This document shows positions 54,518 to 63,500 of a DNA stretch of 64,000 bases, piece by piece (position 1 is the first letter of the stretch; the number at the start of each line of letters is the position of its first letter). A model generated the notes under the pieces. The model was not told the origin of the DNA, searched no databases, and saw nothing but the letters and a program-made list of their open reading frames with translations. The translations under genes were made by a program, and so were the position numbers. This DNA is from Sceloporus undulatus (Eukaryota > Chordata > Lepidosauria > Squamata > Phrynosomatidae): the NCBI RefSeq assembly GCF_019175285.1, contig NC_056523.1, positions 292,844,542 through 292,908,541 of the forward strand. Reading direction: 5' to 3'.

Positions 54518-57500
54518 AATATTTTATATATCCCGCCTCTCCCTATGGATCACACATTCTTGCATCATACCTTCTTTGGTGGAAAGGAAGAATATACATT
54601 ACCTCCACTGCCATACAATGATTATTACCCCTTGGTTGAGTATGAATGCAGAATAAAGAGAAGGACTTCCCTGCTTCTCTCCCCACTTTCTTTGCCTCTC
54701 CTCAGGATCTGTCTTTAAGTCCTTAAATGTATGCACTCCTATGTTTTGCTTGTTGTTGTTGCTGTTGTTGTTGTGTTCCTTCAAGTCATTTCCAACTTAT
54801 GGCGACCCTAGGGTGAACCTATCATGGGTTTTTTTGGGGGGGGGGGGGTGGCAAGGTTTGTTCAGAGGAGATTTGCATTGCCATCCCCTGAGGCTGAAAG
54901 AGTGTGACTTGCCCAAGGTCTCCCAGTGAGCTTCATGGCCAAGCTGGGAATTGAACCTTGGTCTCCAGAGTCGTAGTCCAACACTCAAACCAGTACATCA
55001 CACTGGCTCTTGTGTTTTGCTCTCTTTTGCACCCTTTTGCAAATTATTTGGCCGTGGCTCTCTGTTGCCTTTTCATGTGGCACTTTCAATACGCAAAGAG
55101 TGTTGTAACTTCATCTATTTAACAAGCCCATTCTTCAACAAAGTACCCACCCAGTGGAATTGTTCTTTGTGGCTAAATCCAGAGTGTCTCCACACAGAGC
55201 CAGAAATAAGTCCAGTGTGCTGTGAAAAATGAACCACCAACAGTGGAAGCTTCCAGGCAGCATGTTTTCCCCCATATCAACAGAGTGGCTTACATCAGAG
55301 TACAGCTTGGTCATGGAAACAGCACCATGTTAATCCCTGAAAAAATAAGAGTTTAATCTGGTTCTTGGCATTTTCATAAAGTCACATAGGTTTAGTTTGA
55401 AGAGCTATATTCCAAAAAGATCTCATTTTAATCTGGCGGTAATTGAGAATATCTTTCAAATTATTTCAGAAGTAATATATAATCAATAAATAAATTCACA
55501 AAAATAGTCACACAGAACATGATCCTAGCCAAAACTGAGTACGTTTCAGTCCCATTGATTTCAGTAGGAGAGATAACTGCATGCTTATGTATCCCCCCCC
55601 CCCCCCGAAATCAGTAGGAGACTGACAGGACTTGTTTAATGTTGGCTCTCATATCATTGTACACTTTCAAGTGTAACATTGACTCTACATGATGGTATAT
55701 AAAATGTGGAACATTCTGCTTTCCTAATGTTGTTTACATCAAATCTTAAGGCACAGTATCTATAAAAGTGCCATTTGTAGTACACCACTATTCCCCCCCC
55801 CCCCCCGAATGCCTGCCATTTCTTCTTTGAAAAAAATAAAATACTTAATTTCTTCTTGCATTGAAAGAAGAGCCTGTGGTATTCATGAACAAGGGTGTAG
55901 CCATGGGATGGTGGAGGCAAACTGAAGGCATTGCCTCCCTCCCCAGTAGGGCAGCATCCTTATTCCCTGATCTGGTTTGTCTGAATTAACGTTCAGTTTG
56001 TTTGCTTTCATCCAGTCCATTATTAACAGCAGACATTGCTTACTGAGACAGCATCCTTGGAATCAGATGGAAAGGAGAGATACTGGGTGACATCAGTATA
56101 TTGGTGACACCAAATCCCAAACCTCTGGATTACATTTCCCAGAGATTTCTTGCAGATATTAATAAATAATAAATAAATAAAATCTTTATTTCTATCCCGC
56201 CCTTCCAAGAAGATCAGGGCAGCTTACAACAGTGCAACAAGTGCACACAAATACAAAGTTAAAAGCACATAAACATCAATATACAAAGTAAAAACAGCAA
56301 TAAAAGCCCCATAGCCCGTCCTCATGGCCACGGAAGAGGAGGGGAGGCCCACAGGATCTTAATCGGGGAATGCCTGCTTAAATAGGAAGGTCTTGAGATC
56401 CTTCCTAAATTGGGCCAGGGTAGTAGATGAGCGGAGCTCGGAGGGCAGCGTGTTCCAAAGGGCTGGGGCAGCTGTAGAAAAGGCCCTTCTAGAAGTAGAA
56501 GCTAACCTAGCCCCAGGCACCTTCAGCAATTGCTGCCCAGATGTTCTGAGGGTGCGAGGCGGATTGTATGGGGAGAGGCGGTCCTTTAGGTATCCTGGGC
56601 CCAAGCCATTTAGGGCTTTGTAGGTAATAACCAGTGCCTTATATTGAGCTCGGAAGTGGATGGGCAGCCAGTGAAGGTCTTTAAGTACAGGTGTTATGTG
56701 GCTGGTCCTGGATACGCCAGTGACCAGCCGGGCTGCCATATTCTGTACCATTTGGAGCTTCCGAGTTTGGTATAAGGGTTGCCCCATGTAGAGTACATTG
56801 CAGAAGTCCAGTCTCGAAGTTACCAGAGCGTGTACCACAGTTTCTAGGTCCCTCCGGTCCAGGTATGGGCGCAGCTGGCGAATCAGCCGGAGCTGATAAC
56901 AAGTGCTCTTGACCGTCGCATTCACCTGAGCAGTCAGATGAAGTGACGAATCAAGAAGCACCCCCAAACTGCACACGGAGTCCTTCACAGGGAGCGTGAC
57001 CCCGTTCAGGACAGGTGGAACCCCCGCCATTCCCGGACCGGGGGAACCTATCACTAGTACCTCCGTTTTCTCTGGATTCAGTTTGAGTCGGTTTTCCCTC
57101 ATCCAGCCCATTACTGACTCCAGACAGGCCACGAGAGGAGAGACGCCATCCCCGGTCACTGCATCAGTCGGAGACATAGAGAAAATGATTTGGGTGTCAT
57201 CAGCGTACTGATAACCCCGCGCCCCATGTCTCCAGATGATCTCTCCCAGCGGTTTCATGTAAATGTTAAATAGCATGGGAGACAGAATGGCTCCTTGAGG
57301 GACCCCAGTTTTAAGGGCCCGCTCGCTGGAGCACACGTCTCCCAGCTGCACCATCTGGGACCTCCCAGAGAGGTAGGACCGGAACCACTGGAGCGCAGTG
57401 CCCCCGATTCCCACCTCAGCCAGGCGTCCCAGAAGGATACCATGGTCTATGGTATCGAAAGCCGCTGAGATGTCCAAGAGCACCAACAGGGACACGCTTC

Positions 57501-60500
57501 CCCGGTCAGCGCTCAGACGGAGATCATCGACCAAGGCGACCATGGCCGTCTCAACCCCGTGACCCGCCCGGAAGCCAGTTTGAAATGGATCCAGATAATC
57601 CGTTTCATCCAAGACCGTCTGAAGCTGGAGCGCAACCGCTATTAAACAGTTTTGGGGGACCAAACTGAGTCCTGAGGAACCCTGCAAACCAACAGCCAGG
57701 GCATTGAACAAGAATCCCCCTACAACACCTTTTGATTTCACCCCTTCAAGAAGGACTGAAATCACTGCAGAAGAGTGCTTCCAAAATTCATCCCACAGAG
57801 GTGGCCAAGAAGGATACAATGGTCGGTATCAAAAGTCTAGTAGAACCATCAGGAACATGTTCCTCCATCCAGTTCCCTGTGTAGATCATCCAGCAAAACT
57901 CTCTCCATCCCATAAGTAGGCCTGAAGCCAGATTGAAATGGATCTAAACAATCTGTCGAGACCATTTTCATTGTTTCACTCTCTGCAATGTTAGAAATTT
58001 GGGAAAGGAAGGAAAATTTCATTTCGGGGAGCAGAAATTTTATCTAGGGGCAATGTCTGTGTTTTGTCCCCACTATATCTACCCTCTTCCTCATGACTCT
58101 GCAGCCTTATGTCTTGGCAGATGGTGATGTTTTTCCTTCTCATCCCACCCACTATACACACCCCAATTCTAGAACTCACAGACACACAGAAAACATCATG
58201 CACATAGCCCCGATCACACAGTTCAAGAAGAATCTATTTTGGGCCTGTGGCTGCACCTATTCAGAAGTTATATTTATACAGATACTGATCAATGCCTCAG
58301 TATAAGGTAGCCTTCTGTATTAATCTATTTTCTTATTCCATGACTCAGAGGTTTTTGGTGAGATAGTTTGTCAAAAACCCTTTTAAATGGAGGGTCCATA
58401 GCTCAATGGTCTGCATCAGCACTGCAGAAATAATCCAGTTTGATACCACTTTAAGTGCCATGGCTCAATGCTGTTAGGCTTGCCATAACCCGGCTGCACC
58501 CGTGTATTTCCTGTTTTGGGGGGCCCCGGGCCCCTCCTGGCACGGGTGCAGCCCAAAAACCGGGACCCCCCCCAGTTGCAGCCAAGTTGCTGCGGCCTGA
58601 AGGCTTCGCTGCCTTCCTCCTCCGCCTTGGGGAGGCAGGGAGGAAGAGGAGGACAGCGAGGCCTGCCTGGGGTGGAGGAGGCGCCTCCCCGCGCACCCGC
58701 ACCACCCTCCTCCTCCGCCCCCTCGCCCCCAGGCTTCACGCCCGCCCGCAGCATACAGCAGTGCCTCTTGCGCGCAGGGAGGAGGAGAATAGGGGGCGGA
58801 GGAGGCGGGGGAAGGTGGCGTGCCCGCGTGGGGAGGCAGGGAGGGTGGCACGCCCATGCGCAAGAGGCGCTGGCTCCGTCCGCCTTTGCCTCCCTGCGCG
58901 GCCGTGCCACTCACCTCCTCCTCCTCCGCCCCCTCTTCTCCAGCAGGCTGCGTGGCCGCGTGGAGGACAAGGCAAAGCTGGAGGCGGTTTGCCTCCTGCG
59001 CACAGCCGCGCGCCACCCTCCTCCTCCACCCCGTCCGCCCCAGCCCCCAGGCGAATGGAGGAGGGGGAGAAGGAGGAGGAGGGGGAGGAAAAGGAGGAGG
59101 GGAAGGAGTGGCCAGAGAGGCCTCAAGGTGGGGGTTTTTTTGGTGGGGGTGTGTGTGCTTTTAATGCTAACAAGTCTCCCTTACTTTGACAGTGATAGTG
59201 TAGTGGTGATGATGATGATGATGAAGATATGAGTGGGTCATCTTGAGAGGCATGCATGCACTGTTTCAGAAGCTGAGAGAGTGTGACTTTCCAAAGTGCC
59301 TTTTCTGTGTGGTTTTGGTTCTGAGGCAAGGCCAATGTAAATTGCTGTGATTTTTACAAACTCATGCGCAGTGAAGAAAAACCAAAGTCCCTTGACACAC
59401 ACTTCTGAGAAGTACACTTGGTGCAAGAACAGTGAAACCACCTTGACATGTTCAATATGCATAGCCATGTTAAACCATGCTAAGTGTTAAACCCAAGGAG
59501 TTTGGTTATGGAATAAGCCTCTGATGCAAGAGGCCATGTTCAGTAAAGCCATGTGAAATGCCCAAATGTGCTGTCGTGTGTGTTTTGGAATGGAGGTCGG
59601 GGGTGTTTTGCCAGAAAGGGAAGTCCATTTCTGCCATCTGTCTAGAAATAATGCCCAAATGTCCTCCATTTTGATCATGCCTAAGAAACAGGCATTTATA
59701 TTAACATTTTTTTTTTAAAAAATCAATTTTTTCGTGTGTCCTCCATTTTAAAAAAATGTGTCCTACATTAGAAAATTTGTCCTACATTTGTCCTACATTT
59801 GTCCCAGTTTGGAGGTCCTGACTTATGGCAACCCTAAATGCTGTGGAATTCTGGGAAGTGTAGTTTGTTGTGACACCAGAACTGCTGTAACAGAGAAGGC
59901 TAAATATCTTGCAAAACTATGGTTCCCAGATTTTCCTAACACTGAGACATGGCAGTTAAAGTTGTGTCAAAATTGATTATTTCTGCAGTGTGGATGCAAC
60001 CTTAGAGGAAGATGTGACTTCTTGCCAAGAGGTCTAGACAACAGTGTTCCTATTCAGTGGCAAGTTCCACCTCAACATTTTGTTGCAGGTTCCACTTGTA
60101 TATTATAATCATCAACTTCTTATCGTTCATTTTCTCTCCTTACAGTTTTTGATCTTCTATCTACACCCAACCAGAGGCTAGTAAAAACCTTCCTGCAACA
60201 GGCACTGTCTGATTCTACACTGAATGAAGTCTACGTGCTCTCGACATTCAAACTGCAACCCAAAACTACAGCTGTGATATTTGGACTGTATTCCTCTACT
60301 GAAAACAAAAAATATTTTGAATTTACAGTGATGGGGCGGGTGAATAAAGGTAAGTTCTATGAAATGAAAATGATGAAAACATATTATGCATTTTCTGTTT
60401 AATTATTAAACTTGATTTGGATTCTGTCAGGGATTTATTTATTTACCTTGGGTGGGAATCATGCAGTCCTACAGAAGTTGTTGGACTGCAACTCCCAGCA

Positions 60501-63500
60501 TTTTTTTTAATGTTGGTCATATTGATGAGAGCTGACAGGAGTTATAGTCTAACTACATCTGCAGGGCCCCTGCATTACATTTTAAACTCTTACTTTCTTT
60601 GAGGAGTTCAGGTCAATTTTAATTCTTCTCTTCATTCTCTACTCAATTTTATACATGCGGCAACCCTACAAGAGGGTATAAGCTGGAAGAGAGTGACTGG
60701 CTCATGATTTGTGTGCCCTATGATTGAGCGAGGATCTCAATTGTAGTGTAGTTTTCTAATTGCTATTCCATACTGGATGGTGGATGAGAGCTTGGAAAAT
60801 TATGTTTTGGACAGTGGTTCCAAGAATCCCCAGCCCTTGTGACCAGTGGCCATGTTGGCTGTGGGAATTTTCAGATGTCCCCATTGAAGAGAATACTCTT
60901 GTTATCCTAAGAATCCATGCAGACAGTCAAAGTAGTTGAGAGGAACTCTCACAACCTGGAATAGCAACCTCACAACATAAAACACAAATACGCAGGCTAA
61001 AACCGCATCTGATCAAACATTATTCCAACATCATACAATAAATCTACATCCATATTTACAAATCATTATTACTAAATGTGATAGAATTTTAAATTTAAAA
61101 AATTATAGTCGGGCCTCATTATCTGTGGGTTTGCCACCCATGGATTTAAGCATCTGCGAACAACAAGCCCTGTTGTCTCCAATGGCTGCATGAGCACTTT
61201 GCACCACCATTAGGGACAACGGGACTTGAGGTCCCAGTTTTTTTGGTATCTCTGGGGTGTGTGTCCAGAATGGATCCCCCCACAGATACCAAGGTCCGAC
61301 TGTACATTAATTTAAAAAATGTGTGTGTATATGCATGTGCAAAGAGACAGAATTCTGTTTCTAGTTTTCAAAAAGAAGGCTTTTCATGTTAAACAGTGCA
61401 GGGAGGGGGATGATGTGGTACGCATGAGCTGGCAGTCATGGTGGGTTCCAGGAGAAACAATTTGCACTCTTTGTGGGGAGACAAAAAAGGTGGTCCAGAG
61501 AGTCAGAAGGAAATGAGAGCTTAAAAACAGCCATGGGAGGGTGCACAGTTGGCCCCAAGGCTAGACTTCCAGTTTGGTTTCAAGACTTCTAGAAGTTGGC
61601 CAACTTCTCAAAATACTATAAACACTGTGTTCTCCAGTATTAGTCTGAGGGCTGGAAATGTATTTTATAGAGCTTGGAAAAGGCTTCTTTTGGTGTATAA
61701 ACTTCAGAATCCCCCACCAGCATAGCTACTGGCCATGCAGGCTGGGAGTTCTGGGGGTTCCAGTTGAAAAGAATAAAGTTTCAAAGCTCTGATATTTATT
61801 AATGTTAATGCAGTACAGCAGAAAGTGGTTCTCAGTAAATGGACCACCTGTAGTCAGATTCACAGCTTTGTGAATTAATGTATACATTCATATGTTCCAT
61901 ATAATTCAAAAGAAAAATGTATTTCCCCCTTTTCCTTATGAATGATTGCATGAGGTTTCTACAACTCCTGATTGAAATGTGGTAGAATGAAACTTCTATG
62001 AAGCCAAGTGGATTCAGTTTTTAGACCTACAGTTCCTCAGCCAACAGGTAGTTTCCCTAAAATATTATTTCCAGGCTCTGGGTGGCTCTTAAGTGTCCCC
62101 TATTTGCTCTACCAGCTTGTCACAGTCTTGGATTTTTTTCTGGATTCTTTCTAAGTTTTCGGTGTCTTCTTGGACTACCTCTGTACCTCAGAAACTTCAG
62201 TTAATTCAAAACATAGCAACCAGATTGGTTACTGGTACATATAGAAGTGATCATATCACACCAATATTAAAATCATTCTATTAACTGCCAATTAATTTTG
62301 GGCAAGGTACAAAATGTTGGTTATTATTTTTAAAGCCCTATATGGTTTGAGTCAAGGTAACCTACAGGATCTCTTCTGCCAGTATTATCTGCCTCATACG
62401 CTCAGGTCCTCTGGTGGGCATTTACTCCAGTCAGCCAGGACTAGGTTGGCAACTGCCACCCAGAATTAAAGACCAGTCTCTTCTGCCAGGCCTCTCCAGA
62501 TGATTTTAAAATTATAAATTTTAAATTATGAATTTTAAACTAAGGACTAATTGTTTTAATATATGTTGGTATTATATGTTATTTTAAGCTGATGTTATGT
62601 GTTTTAACTGGTTTATGTTTTAATTGATGTTAGGTGTTTAAACTGATTTTATGTGTTGTATTTTAATCTGTTTTTGTTCCCCACCTCAGTTCATGGGAGA
62701 AGTAGATAACAGCAGCAGCAGCAACAACAACAATAGTATTTATAACTTTTAATTTAGTGAACTAAGCATGCTCTAAACGGGTTGCAATGTGTTTAGACAA
62801 TTGCCTCCCACAAGCTGGGTACTCATTTCACCAACCTGCGGGAGGATGGAAGGTTGAATCAACCTTGGAGCCTTGGGATTGAATTCACGATGTTGCGGCT
62901 GCAGTCCCAGCATTTAACCACTGCACACTAGGGTAACAACAAAAATTTCTTACCCACCTCTCCCCGTGGATCAAGGTGGGGATGATGATGATGATGATGA
63001 TGATATTCTTGAATTGTGATTATAGAATCAATGAATCATTGAGCTGGAAGAGACTTCAAGGGCCATCCAATCCAACTCCCGCCATATAGAAATACACAAT
63101 CAAAGCACGCTCCAGAGATGGCAATCCAGCCTCTGTTTTAAAAAAAACCTCCAAAGAAGGAGACTCCACCACACTCTGAGGCAGATGTTCAAACAGCCCT
63201 TGCCATCATGAAATTCTTCCAATGTTAAGGAGGAATCTCTTTTCCTGTAGTTTGAATCCATTGCTCTGCGCCCTAGTCTCTGGAGCAGCACAACACAAGC
63301 TGTCTACTTCCTCAGTATCACATTCCTTCAGATATTTACAGTAAACATGGCTATCATGTCACCCCTTAACCTTCTCTTTCCCAGGCTAAACATACCCAGC
63401 CTCTAAATCACTCCTTATAGGGCATGTTTCCAGGCTTTTCACCATTTTGGTTGCCCTTCTCTGGACACACTCCAGTTTGTCAATATACATCTTGAATTGT

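Noticed and set aside
56359-57819. 486-codon frame as a host gene
   Set aside because: The RT motifs ([25 protein letters not shown]) and LINE 3' end identify it as an L2 retroelement.
58455-59232. Overlapping open frames of up to 244 codons on both strands
   Set aside because: They lie in the GC- and purine-rich half of a hAT element with exact target duplications. They are low-complexity in all frames and show no domain or transposase motif.
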